From positions 91,486-155,485 of the forward strand of contig NZ_JAGMUL010000198.1 of the NCBI RefSeq assembly GCF_019049285.1: DNA of 64,000 nt, written 5' to 3'. Shown piece after piece: positions 7,333 through 15,775 of this stretch. Both the position numbers and the translations under genes were made by a program. The notes beneath the pieces are model-generated. The model was given only the letters and a program-made list of their open reading frames with translations. It did no database searches and was not told the DNA's origin. How positions within the stretch are numbered: the stretch's first letter is position 1; every line of letters begins with the position of its first letter. Source of the DNA: Streptomyces sp. AC550_RSS872. Its GTDB lineage: Bacteria; Actinomycetota; Actinomycetes; Streptomycetales; Streptomycetaceae.

Positions 7333-10300
7333 CTAACGCTCCTGCTGGTGAGTGGGGTTCGGGAAGCTGCCGGTCTGGCCATTGCGGACCTCACGACCTT
7401 GCGCGATACCCCGACGGAGATTGGTCAGCCGGCCGCGTACGTCATCAGGCGCACGCGAGACCTGCGGACCGGCTTGGTGCTGTTGCTGCTGAGCCGTACC
7501 CGGGACGAGGTTCGCCCTGGGTACCCGGCGCGGCAGGCCGGAGGTGGTGACCCCGCCCGCGGCCGGTTGCCGGACGCGTTCCGCCTGCCGGACGAGGTCG
7601 TCGTTCGGCGAGCTGCGCCAGGCGGTCGATGAGGTCCGCTGGGGAGCGGAGGACGACTGCGCGGGAGCCGCGGGAGCCTGCGGCTCCTGGGGAGCGGAGG
7701 CCGGAGCCGAGCCGCCCGCACCGGGCTGACGCCCCTGCGGGCCGCCGTGGAACCAGTTGGTCTCCAACGTGTCGTACAGCGGTGTACGACCGTCACCGGG
7801 ACCCGTCGCGGGCGGCAGCGCCTCGGGCTCCTGCCGCACGGGCCGCTGCTGCGGACGCGCCGGGGCCGGAGGCTGCGGGGCGCCGTATCCGGCGTTGCCG
7901 CCGTACGTGCCGTTGACCTGCGGCCGCTCGAACTGCCCGGTGGACTCGGGGTTCTGGCGGTCGGGCAGCGCGTGCTGGCCCGTGGAGCTGCCGTCGTACG
8001 CCTGCGGAGCGGTCGGCCGGCCCTGCTGCGCCGGGGTGTTCTGCCCGGGGGCGCCGAAGACGTCCGGGCGGACGAACTGGCCCGTGCCCTGCGGCTCGTT
8101 CGCAGCAGGTCGGGCGAACTGGCCCGTGCCCTGCGGGTTGTACGAGGCCGGGCTCACGGCGTCGAAGTCCGGGCGGGCGTCGAGGCGCGGGATCGCCGGG
8201 ATCTCCGCCGTCGAGCCGGGGCCCTGACGGTCGTCGATCCGCGGCATCCGGGAGGTCTGCGAGGGGTCCTCGTCGTGCCCGCGCGGGGTGTCGAGTGAGG
8301 CGCGCGGCACCGGCGGCTGCGCGTTCTCGTCGCTCCAGCTGGGGCGGGACGGCTGGTTGTTGCCGCCCGGCAGCTCGGCACGCGGACCACCGCGCGGCGG
8401 AAGCTGCGGCTGACGGCCACGACGGCCCTTCTCACCGCCGGCGGGCGGCGACTGCGGGGCCGACGGTCCGCCCGGCCGGGACTGCTCGCGGCCGGGGCCC
8501 GCGCCGCGGGAGCCGCCGAAGGCGTCCTGGCCCGCGCCGAACGGGTCCGCGCCGAACGGGTCCTGGCCCGCGCCGGCGGCATGCAGTCCCTGCGGAGCAC
8601 CCGGAGCCTGGCCACCGAAGCCGGCGCCCGCGGGGGCCGGCCGGCCCTGCGACGGCGCGCCGCCCTGGCCCTGCGGTCCACGCGGGGCACCCGGTCCGCC
8701 CGGAAGCCCGCCACCGTCACGCCCGGGCAGCGCGGCCCGCGGCCCCTGACCGGCACCGAGCCGGCCACCGCCGGCCGCACCGGCACCGAGGGCACCGCCA
8801 CCCGGCGCACCCGCGCCGAGGGGGCCGCCACCGGCCTGGGCCTGACGACGAGCGGCAGCCGCACCTGCGGCGGCCTGCGCGGCGGCGGGACCACCGGAGC
8901 CACCGGGGCCACCCGGACCGGGCTTGCCCGGAGCGGGCTTCTTGCCGCCCTGGGCGACGTCGACGGGCAGCATGACCAGCGCGGTCGTACCACCGGAGTC
9001 GGACGGGCGCAGCTGGATGCGGATGCCGTGCCGCTGGGACAGACGACCGACCACGAAGAGGCCCATGCGGCGGGACACCGAGACGTCCACGGTGGGCGGC
9101 GAGGCGAGCCGCTCGTTGATCGCGGCGAGGTCCTCGGGGGAGAGGCCGATGCCGGTGTCGTGGATCTCGATCAGGACGCGGCCGTCGGGCAGCGCGTGAC
9201 CGGTGACCTTGACCTTGGTCTGCGGAGAGGAGAACGAGGTCGCGTTCTCCAGCAGCTCGGCGAGGAGGTGCACGAGGTCGTTGACGACCCGGCCGGCGAC
9301 CTCGGTGGTCGGCACGGAGGCCAGCTCGATGCGCTCGTACTGCTCGACCTCGGAGGCGGCGGCACGGAGCACGTCGACCAGCGGGACCGGGCGGGTCCAG
9401 CGGCGGCCCGGCTCCTCACCGGCGAGGACGAGGAGGTTCTCACCGTTACGGCGCATACGCGTCGCGAGGTGGTCGAGCTTGAAGAGGGAGGACAGCTGGT
9501 CCGGGTCGGCCTCGCGGGACTCCAGTTCGGAGATGAGCGACAGCTGACGCTGGATGAGGCCCTGGGAGCGACGCGAGAGGTTGGTGAACATCGCGTTGAC
9601 GTTGCCCCGCAGCAGGGCCTGCTCGGCGGCCAGTCGTACGGCTTCGCGGTGCACGTCGTCGAAGGCCGCGGCCACCTGGCCGATCTCGTCCCGGGAGTGC
9701 ACACCGACCGACTCGACGGAGGTGTCGACGTCCTGCGGGTCGGACTCGGAGAGCTGCTTGACCAGCTCGGGCAGCCGGTCCTGGGCGACCCTGGTGGCGG
9801 TCTCCTCGAGGCGGCGCAGCGAGCGGATCATGGAGCGGGCCACGACGAAGGCGCCGACCAGCGAGACACCGAGCACGAGCAGGATCAGCGCACCGGAGAT
9901 GATCGCCTCGCGCTCCGACTCGTTGCGCAGCTCGCGGGCCTTCTGCTCCATGTCCTCCAGCAGCGTCGTCTCGATGGCGCGCATCTGCTGGATCTTGGTG
10001 GTGCTGTCGTCGACCCAGTCCCGGTAGGAACGCTTCTCCAGGTCGTCGAGGGCGTTGGGGTTGCCGAGCGCACGGTTGGCGTACTTGTCGCTCGCCGTGA
10101 TCGTCGGGTTGCCCTTCTCGATCGACTTGAGCAGGTCGGCGGCGCCCTGGGTGCCGTAGATGCTGCGGAAGCTCTTCAGCTCGGACCGCTGGCTCGCCAG
10201 CGCGGACTCGGCGTACAGCCGGTCGTTCTCGGAGAGGTCGCCGACGCTGTCGTTGTTCGCGGGCAGCGCCGCGGCGAGGACCGCGCGCTGGATGGACGCG

Positions 10301-11148
10301 TACTCCTTGGCGGTGGAGAAGGCCGCCAGGGCACGCGTGCTCTGGATCATCTCCGGGTTGCTGGTCGCCTCCGCCATGTCCTGCGAGAGACCGAGCAGGT
10401 TGGTGATCAGCCGGTGGTACGCCTCCACGGTCTGCGTGGAGTTGTCCTTGGCCTCGTAGGCGGTGCTGCGGATCTTCTCGATGGTGCCCAGGTCGCCGAC
10501 GAGCTGGACGAGGTTCTCGCGGACGCCCTTGAGGTTGCCGTCCTTGCTGGAGTCGTCGATCTCCTCGGACGCCTCGACGAAACTGTCGCGGGCCCGGTTG
10601 GTCTTGTCCCGGTAGCCCTTGACCGTGTAGTCGGTCGCCTTGGCACCGTGCGCGAGCGGGCCGGCGGACTGGTCGCGCTCCTCCTGGAGCGCGGCGGCGA
10701 GCTCGGTGGCCCGCTTGGTCATGTCCGTCAGCAGCTTCATGTTGTCGAGCTGCTGGATGTCGTCCATGTTGTCGCTGATGCGCAGGGCACCCAGCGAGGT
10801 GGCCGCGACCACCGGAAGCGTCAGCAGCGCCACCAGACGCGTGGAGATTCGCCAGTTGCGCAGGGCTATTCGCGCGCCCGGGCCACCGGTGCCCTTGGGG
10901 GCCTTCTTCGCAGCCGGCGCGGAAGGGTTCGGCGTCCCCGGGGACGCCGAAACGGCGGGGCGCCCGGAGCGCTCACCGCCGTCGACGGACGGGGCCGGAC
11001 CCTGGTTCTGGGCGTGCTGGGTCGAGGGACCTCGGTCGGTCCCGCCGTGCTCCGGCTCCGCCGAAGCGCTGCCATCCCTCTTGAAACGTCCCTGCACTAG
11101 CGTCGCAACCTCTGGACCAGGCGCCCCTCCGCGTGAACGGACGGACAC
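7333..11148 (-). CDS. cvnA: conservon sensor histidine-kinase-like protein CvnA, second copy
   Basis: CvnA of up to 1271 residues (GTG 11148; GTG 11097 is a plausible shorter start). TM1 is LVALLTLPVVAATSLGALRI. It is followed by an extracytoplasmic helical sensor, TM2 (LILLVLGVSLVGAFVVA), HAMP, the dimerisation helix and the GHKL ATPase (ELLENATSFSSP, EIHDTGIGL, GLFVVGRLS). The C-terminal ~450 residues are a highly repetitive Gly/Ala/Pro/Gln linker with recurring STGQ and GTGQF units. The catalytic core is very close to the first CvnA. The sensor and tail have diverged, which suggests different inputs to a shared output. Confidence 0.92.
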   Translation of the reverse strand: MSVRSRGGAPGPEVATLVQGRFKRDGSASAEPEHGGTDRGPSTQHAQNQGPAPSVDGGERSGRPAVSASPGTPNPSAPAAKKAPKGTGGPGARIALRNWRISTRLVALLTLPVVAATSLGALRISDNMDDIQQLDNMKLLTDMTKRATELAAALQEERDQSAGPLAHGAKATDYTVKGYRDKTNRARDSFVEASEEIDDSSKDGNLKGVRENLVQLVGDLGTIEKIRSTAYEAKDNSTQTVEAYHRLITNLLGLSQDMAEATSNPEMIQSTRALAAFSTAKEYASIQRAVLAAALPANNDSVGDLSENDRLYAESALASQRSELKSFRSIYGTQGAADLLKSIEKGNPTITASDKYANRALGNPNALDDLEKRSYRDWVDDSTTKIQQMRAIETTLLEDMEQKARELRNESEREAIISGALILLVLGVSLVGAFVVARSMIRSLRRLEETATRVAQDRLPELVKQLSESDPQDVDTSVESVGVHSRDEIGQVAAAFDDVHREAVRLAAEQALLRGNVNAMFTNLSRRSQGLIQRQLSLISELESREADPDQLSSLFKLDHLATRMRRNGENLLVLAGEEPGRRWTRPVPLVDVLRAAASEVEQYERIELASVPTTEVAGRVVNDLVHLLAELLENATSFSSPQTKVKVTGHALPDGRVLIEIHDTGIGLSPEDLAAINERLASPPTVDVSVSRRMGLFVVGRLSQRHGIRIQLRPSDSGGTTALVMLPVDVAQGGKKPAPGKPGPGGPGGSGGPAAAQAAAGAAAARRQAQAGGGPLGAGAPGGGALGAGAAGGGRLGAGQGPRAALPGRDGGGLPGGPGAPRGPQGQGGAPSQGRPAPAGAGFGGQAPGAPQGLHAAGAGQDPFGADPFGAGQDAFGGSRGAGPGREQSRPGGPSAPQSPPAGGEKGRRGRQPQLPPRGGPRAELPGGNNQPSRPSWSDENAQPPVPRASLDTPRGHDEDPSQTSRMPRIDDRQGPGSTAEIPAIPRLDARPDFDAVSPASYNPQGTGQFARPAANEPQGTGQFVRPDVFGAPGQNTPAQQGRPTAPQAYDGSSTGQHALPDRQNPESTGQFERPQVNGTYGGNAGYGAPQPPAPARPQQRPVRQEPEALPPATGPGDGRTPLYDTLETNWFHGGPQGRQPGAGGSAPASAPQEPQAPAAPAQSSSAPQRTSSTAWRSSPNDDLVRQAERVRQPAAGGVTTSGLPRRVPRANLVPGTAQQQQHQAGPQVSRAPDDVRGRLTNLRRGIAQGREVRNGQTGSFPNPTHQQER

Positions 11149-11709
11149 GGTGTCGGCGTCATGGGGAGCGTCCTGAACACGCTCCCCGGTGGTCGTGAGT
11201 GACCGGCGCTGGTTTCCCCCTATCTCGCCGCCACCAGGCGCGTTGGTGCGCCCCCTGTGCGCCGGCTCGATCCTGCGGCGGTCCGTGGAATTCCAGCACA
11301 GTGCAGGATCTCCAACAAGGCCCGTAGGTCGAGCCGTGACATACGTGACACCACGTGAGGGCGAGATTACCTGCCGTAGAAACTGATCCCGTCCATAACG
11401 GACTTATGCCCGCGAGCCGCTCGGGTGAGGGAGGTGTCCCAGTCGCCATGATCAGGAGCGGAATGATGGGTTCAGGGGGCGAATGTCTGTTTCGTGGGGG
11501 TGAGATGCGGGTCTGGATTGTCCCTTTTGTTTGCACCCTCGTGAGCAAACTCACACGCACATCAAGGGTCCCCGCGACCACGGAGGGGAATCGCGTGTTT
11601 AGCCTGGCGCTTTACATCATGTAAGACTTTGACAACCCCGCGCCCGCGCGAGACCAGACTCCACCGGCGCCCCGACACGACAGGGTCACGTACAACCGTG
11701 AAGACGACG
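11149..11709. promoter_or_regulatory. 561-bp divergent intergenic region
   Basis: No gene is supported between the second cvnA (minus) and the small peptide gene (plus). The right half is noticeably less GC-rich and includes the palindrome at 11612-11624, listed separately. It must hold the promoters for both directions, but no confident -35/-10 pair could be assigned. Confidence 0.5.
11612..11624. promoter_or_regulatory. 13-bp palindrome upstream of the small peptide gene
   Basis: TTACATCATGTAA is a perfect palindrome around a central C, AT-rich within GC-rich DNA, and lies about 86 bp before ATG 11710. It could be an operator; the binding protein is unknown. Confidence 0.4.
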
Positions 11710-11883
11710 ATGATGTTCCACAACATAGCCAACCCGCGGCGCACGACGCTGGCGCACCTCGAGGACGCCGACGCCCTGCAGACCCCGGAGCAGGAGCACT
11801 CCGTCGACCTCCCCGCCCAGACCGCCAACCCGCGGCGCACCATCCTCATGGAGGCCCCCGCCACGGCCTCCGTCGCCGGGTAA
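11710..11883 (+). CDS. small hypothetical protein with a duplicated NPRRT motif
   Basis: A 57-residue peptide starting MMFHNIANPRRTTL (GTG 11698 could extend it by four residues). The motif ANPRRT occurs twice, near the N-terminus (ANPRRTTLAHL) and near the C-terminus (ANPRRTILMEA), joined by an acidic middle (LEDADALQTPEQEHSVDL). There is no signal peptide, TM segment or cysteine. Codon use follows the GC-rich bias of neighbours, supporting a real gene, but no strong ribosome binding site is visible. I do not recognise the family. It sits alone between cvnA (minus) and a hydrolase gene. Confidence 0.6.
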   Translation: MMFHNIANPRRTTLAHLEDADALQTPEQEHSVDLPAQTANPRRTILMEAPATASVAG

Positions 11884-12010
11884 TACGCGCACCGGGCCCA
11901 CATCACTCAAAGCGCCCGCGTACGGCGGTAATGCGCGAGGCACCCGCCCCTCCCCGCGTTAGCCTGGAGCGTCAGACTCCAGCCGGCTCAAGTGAGGGGC
12001 GCAGCATCCC

Positions 12011-12796
12011 GTGCGCATCGCCAGATTCTCCATCGACGGGAACGTCGCCTTCGGCGCGGTCGAGGGCGACAAGCCGGACGAGCTCGTGCTCGACATCATC
12101 AAGGGCATCCCGTTCGCGGACTTCGAGCTCTCCGGTACGAAGGTCCCGCTCAGCAAGGTGCGTCTGCTGCCCCCGGTGCTCCCCAACAAGGTCGTGGCCT
12201 TCGGCCGCAACTACGCCGAGCACGCCCGGGAGCTGGGCAACGAGGTGCCCGACGCCCCGTTCGCCTTCTTCAAGCCGTCCACCTCGGTGATCGGCCCCGG
12301 CGACGAGATCCAGTACCCGTCCTTCACCGAGGACCTCCACCACGAGGCCGAACTGGCCGTCGTCATCGGCCGCATGTGCCGCGAGGTCCCGCGCGAGCGC
12401 GTCAAGGACGTGATCTTCGGCTTCACCTGCGCCAACGACATCACCGCCCGTGACGTCCAGAAGCGCGAGAAGCAGTGGGCGCGGGCCAAGGGCTTCGACA
12501 GCTCCTGCCCGCTGGGCCCCTGGGTGGAGACGGACCTGGCCCTCGAAACGGCCGCCGATCTGACCATCCAGCTCACCGTCAACGGCGAACAGCGCCAGCT
12601 CGGCCGCACCAGCGAGATGATCCACCCGATCGAGGATCTGATCGTCAACATCTCCGAGGCCATGACGCTGCTCCCCGGCGACGTGATCCTCACGGGCACC
12701 CCGGCAGGCGTCGGGCCGCTCACCGTCGGCGACGAGGTCGCCGTCACCATCGAAGGCATCGGCACTCTCACCAACAAGGTTGTCAAGCGTGGCTAG
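12011..12796 (+). CDS. fumarylacetoacetate hydrolase family protein
   Basis: Member of the FAH family (261 residues), soluble metal-dependent enzymes that hydrolyse or decarboxylate acylpyruvate-type substrates. It has the short N-terminal domain (RIARFSIDGNVAFG) and the catalytic core with NYAEHARELG, the metal-binding HHEAELAVVIG, and GFTCANDITARDVQ. The C-terminal part includes VILTGTPAGVGPL. The substrate is not predictable; homologues are often annotated 2-hydroxyhepta-2,4-diene-1,7-dioate isomerase. GTG 12011 lies downstream of GAGGGG. It overlaps gltX by 8 bp, so the two are probably co-transcribed. Confidence 0.9.
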   Translation: MRIARFSIDGNVAFGAVEGDKPDELVLDIIKGIPFADFELSGTKVPLSKVRLLPPVLPNKVVAFGRNYAEHARELGNEVPDAPFAFFKPSTSVIGPGDEIQYPSFTEDLHHEAELAVVIGRMCREVPRERVKDVIFGFTCANDITARDVQKREKQWARAKGFDSSCPLGPWVETDLALETAADLTIQLTVNGEQRQLGRTSEMIHPIEDLIVNISEAMTLLPGDVILTGTPAGVGPLTVGDEVAVTIEGIGTLTNKVVKRG

Positions 12797-14264
12797 CGCA
12801 CCCGTCCGCGTACGTTTCTGCCCCTCGCCCACCGGTAACCCCCATGTGGGCCTGGTCCGCACCGCCCTGTTCAACTGGGCCTTCGCCCGGCACCACCAGG
12901 GCACGCTCGTCTTCCGCATCGAGGACACCGACGCGGCCCGCGACTCCGAGGAGTCCTACACCCAGCTGCTCGACTCGATGCGCTGGCTGGGCTTCGACTG
13001 GGACGAGGGCCCCGAGGTCGGCGGCCCGCACGCGCCGTACCGCCAGTCGCAGCGCATGGACCTCTACAAGGACGTCGCGGCCAAGCTCCTCGAGGCCGGC
13101 CACGCCTACCGCTGCTACTGCTCCCAGGAGGAGCTGGACACCCGCCGCGAGGCCGCCCGCGCCGCCGGCAGGCCCTCCGGCTACGACGGTCACTGCCGCG
13201 ACCTGACCGACGCGCAGGTCGAGGAGTACAAGGCGCAGGGCCGCGAGCCGATCGTGCGCTTCCGCATGCCCGACGAGACGATCACCTTCACGGACCTGGT
13301 CCGCGGCGAGCTGACCTTCACCCCGGAGAACGTCCCGGACTACGGCATCGTCCGCGCCAACGGCGCCCCGCTCTACACGCTCGTCAACCCGGTCGACGAC
13401 GCCCTGATGGAGATCACCCACGTCCTGCGCGGCGAGGACCTGCTCTCCTCGACGCCCCGTCAGATCGCCCTGTACAAGGCGCTGATGGAGCTGGGCATCG
13501 CCAAGGGCATCCCCGGGTTCGGCCACCTGCCGTACGTGATGGGCGAGGGCAACAAGAAGCTCTCCAAGCGCGACCCCCAGTCCTCGCTGAACCTCTACCG
13601 CGAGCGCGGCTTCCTGCCGGAGGGCCTGCTCAACTACCTCTCCCTCCTCGGCTGGTCGCTCTCCGCCGACCAGGACATCTTCACGATGGACGAGATGGTC
13701 GCGGCCTTCGACCTCGCCGACGTGCAGCCCAACCCGGCCCGCTTCGACCTGAAGAAGTGCGAGTCGATCAACGGCGACCACATCCGCCTGCTGGATGTGA
13801 AGGACTTCACGGAGCGCTGCCGCCCGTGGCTTCAGTCGCCGTTCGCCCCTTGGGCCCCGGAGGCCTTCGACGAGGTCAAGTGGCAGGCGATCGCCCCGCA
13901 CGCCCAGACCCGCCTGAAGGTCCTCTCGGAGATCACGGACAACGTCGACTTCCTGTTCCTCCCGGAGCCGGTCTTCGACGAGACGTCCTGGACCAAGGCC
14001 ATGAAGGAGGGCTCGGACGCCCTCCTGCGCACGGCACGCGAGAAGCTGGACGCGGCCGACTGGACCTCCCCGGAGTCCCTCAAGGAGGCCGTCCTGGCCG
14101 CCGGCGAGGCCCACGGCCTCAAGCTCGGCAAGGCCCAGGCCCCGGTCCGCGTCGCCGTCACCGGCCGCACGGTCGGCCTGCCGCTCTTCGAGTCCCTCGA
14201 GGTGCTGGGCAAGGACACGACCCTGGCCCGGATCGACGCGGCGCTGGCGAGGCTGGCGGCGTAG
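12789..14264 (+). CDS. gltX: glutamate-tRNA ligase
   Basis: Glutamyl-tRNA synthetase of 491 residues, charging tRNA-Glu in the cytoplasm. Class I signatures are visible: a HIGH-type motif in PSPTGNPHVGL near the N-terminus and a KMSKS-type KLSKRD near residue 260. Zinc-site-like cysteines (CYCS) follow in the connective region. GTG 12789 (VASAPVRVRFCPSPTG) begins inside the end of the upstream hydrolase gene. Length is normal. The tRNA-Gln/Glu array lies 1.1 kb downstream. If this genome lacks GlnRS, this enzyme would also misacylate tRNA-Gln for GatCAB, as is usual in actinobacteria. Confidence 0.97.
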   Translation: MASAPVRVRFCPSPTGNPHVGLVRTALFNWAFARHHQGTLVFRIEDTDAARDSEESYTQLLDSMRWLGFDWDEGPEVGGPHAPYRQSQRMDLYKDVAAKLLEAGHAYRCYCSQEELDTRREAARAAGRPSGYDGHCRDLTDAQVEEYKAQGREPIVRFRMPDETITFTDLVRGELTFTPENVPDYGIVRANGAPLYTLVNPVDDALMEITHVLRGEDLLSSTPRQIALYKALMELGIAKGIPGFGHLPYVMGEGNKKLSKRDPQSSLNLYRERGFLPEGLLNYLSLLGWSLSADQDIFTMDEMVAAFDLADVQPNPARFDLKKCESINGDHIRLLDVKDFTERCRPWLQSPFAPWAPEAFDEVKWQAIAPHAQTRLKVLSEITDNVDFLFLPEPVFDETSWTKAMKEGSDALLRTAREKLDAADWTSPESLKEAVLAAGEAHGLKLGKAQAPVRVAVTGRTVGLPLFESLEVLGKDTTLARIDAALARLAA

Positions 14265-14280
14265 TACGCCCACCTACGTG

Positions 14281-14313
14281 AGGGGCGGCACCCGACTCCC
14301 GGGTGCCGCCCCT
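14281..14313 (+). terminator. intrinsic terminator after gltX
   Basis: A 13-bp perfect stem AGGGGCGGCACCC (14281-14293) pairs with 14301-14313, starting 17 bp after the gltX stop. Also positioned to terminate minus-strand transcription of the pseudogene. Confidence 0.85.
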
Positions 14314-14325
14314 CACGCGTACGAC

Positions 14326-14542
14326 TCAGATGGCGTCGGGCTCGTCGATCAGGTACGTGCCCTTACGTAGGCCTTGCGCAGGTGCTCGTCGGGACCGAGC
14401 TGCGCGGTGGCGTTCTTGCGGAGCGGGTCACGCGCCAGTATTCGTACGGCCCTGTCCGGATGAGCTGAGCTCGACGCTCCCCGGGCAAAGCTTCGTACAC
14501 CGCGTGTGCCTCGACGGTGAACTGGATGCGGTACTCGCTCAT
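14326..14542 (-). pseudogene. decayed RelE/ParE-like toxin remnant
   Basis: Reading minus from ATG 14542 gives MSEYRIQFTVEAHAVYEALP, then GERRAQL, typical of the start of RelE/ParE-superfamily proteins. The frame then drifts into nonsense. Similarity resumes in a second frame (LARDPLRKNATAQLGPDEHL, RKAYV) and in a third (GTYLIDEPDAI, stop at 14326-14328). Three frames and a missing core imply at least two frameshifts or small deletions, so this is a broken gene. No antitoxin is adjacent. The family call rests on pattern recognition. Confidence 0.6.
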
Positions 14543-14567
14543 GGCCGCAGTGTGCCAGTCTGTCAGG

Positions 14568-15296
14568 GTGATCAAAGCCGTTGTCTGGGACGTCGACGAC
14601 ACCCTCTTCGACTACTCGGGGGCCGACCGCGCCGGAATGCGTCTGCATCTGGCGGCAGAGGGGCTGCTGGACGCGTACGACAGTGTCGAGCAGGCCATCG
14701 AGCGCTGGAGGACGATCACCGACGCGCAGTGGGCGCGGTTCTCCGCCGGCGAGGCGACCTTCGAGGGGCAGCGGCGTGATCGCGTACGGGTCTTCCTGGG
14801 CGCGGAGCTGACCGACCCCGAGGCCGACGGGTGGTTCGAGCGCTACATCGCGCACTACGAGACCGCCTGGGCCCTGTTCCCGGACGTCCTGCCCGTCCTG
14901 GACGCCCTCGCCGCCAGCCACCGGCACGCGGTGCTGTCGAACTCCAGCATCCACGTCCAGGACCGCAAACTCCGCGTCCTCGGCGTGCACGACCGCTTCG
15001 AGGCCATCCTGTGCGCCGCCGAGCTCGGCGTCTCCAAGCCGCAGGCCGGCGCCTTCCACGCAGCCTGCGCCGCCCTGGAGCTCGCCCCGCACCAGGTGGC
15101 GTACGTCGGCGATCACCCGGAGATCGACGGGCGGGGCGCCGCGCAGGCCGGGCTGCTGTCGGTCTGGATCGACCGTGCCGGCGTGTACACCAGCGCGGAC
15201 GCCCTCGGCGGACCGCACCGGATCGCCTCCCTCTCCGAACTCCCCGCGCTCCTCGGCGCGGATACCCGTTTTGGAGCCCCGTCCACCTTCGGGTAA
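14568..15296 (+). CDS. HAD family hydrolase
   Basis: Haloacid dehalogenase superfamily phosphatase of 242 residues. Motif I is WDVDDTLFDYSG at the very N-terminus, motif II LSNSS, the motif III Lys in ELGVSKPQ, and motif IV GDHPEIDGRGAAQAG. A helical cap lies between motifs I and II. This is the layout of phosphoglycolate phosphatase/L-2-haloacid dehalogenase-like enzymes; the substrate is unknown. GTG 14568 is preferred because motif I then starts about seven residues in, as is usual. It overlaps nothing and is followed by the tRNA array. Confidence 0.9.
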   Translation: MIKAVVWDVDDTLFDYSGADRAGMRLHLAAEGLLDAYDSVEQAIERWRTITDAQWARFSAGEATFEGQRRDRVRVFLGAELTDPEADGWFERYIAHYETAWALFPDVLPVLDALAASHRHAVLSNSSIHVQDRKLRVLGVHDRFEAILCAAELGVSKPQAGAFHAACAALELAPHQVAYVGDHPEIDGRGAAQAGLLSVWIDRAGVYTSADALGGPHRIASLSELPALLGADTRFGAPSTFG

Positions 15297-15387
15297 TGTT
15301 CTTCCTGCGCCGCCGAGGAGCGGGCCGAAAGGCCGGAACCCGGAGGAGCAAGCTAGAACAAGATCCCCTCAGGGGCTTGCGTTCCAG

Positions 15388-15459
15388 TGGCCTATGGTGT
15401 AATTGGCAGCACGACTGATTCTGGTTCAGTTAGTCTTGGTTCGAGTCCAGGTAGGCCAG
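15388..15459 (+). tRNA. tRNA-Gln (anticodon CTG)
   Basis: A 72-nt cloverleaf: acceptor TGGCCTA/TAGGCCA, anticodon stem ACTGA/TCAGT around loop TTCTGGT, T-arm TTGGTTCGAGTCCAG, discriminator G. CCA is not encoded. First of five tRNAs in the array. The acceptor differs from the second tRNA-Gln by a compensated C-G to T-A pair. Confidence 0.95.
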
Positions 15460-15480
15460 CTCGCAGAGCTCATCTGCAAA

Positions 15481-15553
15481 GCCCCCGTTGTGTAGCGGCC
15501 TAGCACGCTGCCCTCTCAAGGCAGTAGCGCCGGTTCGAATCCGGTCGGGGGTA
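15481..15553 (+). tRNA. tRNA-Glu (anticodon CTC), copy 1
   Basis: A 73-nt cloverleaf: acceptor GCCCCCG/CGGGGGT, anticodon stem CTGCC/GGCAG around CTCTCAA, T-arm GCCGGTTCGAATCCGGT. The anticodon stem has a T-A pair where the other two copies have C-G. Confidence 0.95.
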
Positions 15554-15582
15554 CTGATCTCGATCAACTCGGGATCGCTAGG

Positions 15583-15655
15583 GCCCCCGTTGTGTAGCGG
15601 CCTAGCACGCCGCCCTCTCAAGGCGGTAGCGCCGGTTCGAATCCGGTCGGGGGTA
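15583..15655 (+). tRNA. tRNA-Glu (anticodon CTC), copy 2
   Basis: A 73-nt cloverleaf identical to copy 3 and differing from copy 1 only in one anticodon-stem pair (CCGCC/GGCGG). Confidence 0.95.
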
Positions 15656-15675
15656 CAAACTGGTCTAAACCACAT

Positions 15676-15747
15676 TGGTCTATGGTGTAATTGGCAGCAC
15701 GACTGATTCTGGTTCAGTTAGTCTTGGTTCGAGTCCAGGTAGACCAG
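15676..15747 (+). tRNA. tRNA-Gln (anticodon CTG), copy 2
   Basis: A 72-nt cloverleaf with acceptor TGGTCTA/TAGACCA. The body is identical to the first tRNA-Gln, so the two differ by one compensated acceptor pair. Confidence 0.95.
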
Positions 15748-15775
15748 CTCGGATCTGCGGAAACGTAAGATCCTC

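Noticed and set aside
8581..11100. An 839-codon plus-strand frame opposite the second cvnA
   Set aside because: Shadow of the minus-strand gene; its apparent repeats reflect the Gly/Ala linker and GHKL coding sequence read backwards.
12783..14273. A 496-codon minus-strand frame opposite gltX
   Set aside because: Exactly antisense to an unambiguous gltX with all its motifs.
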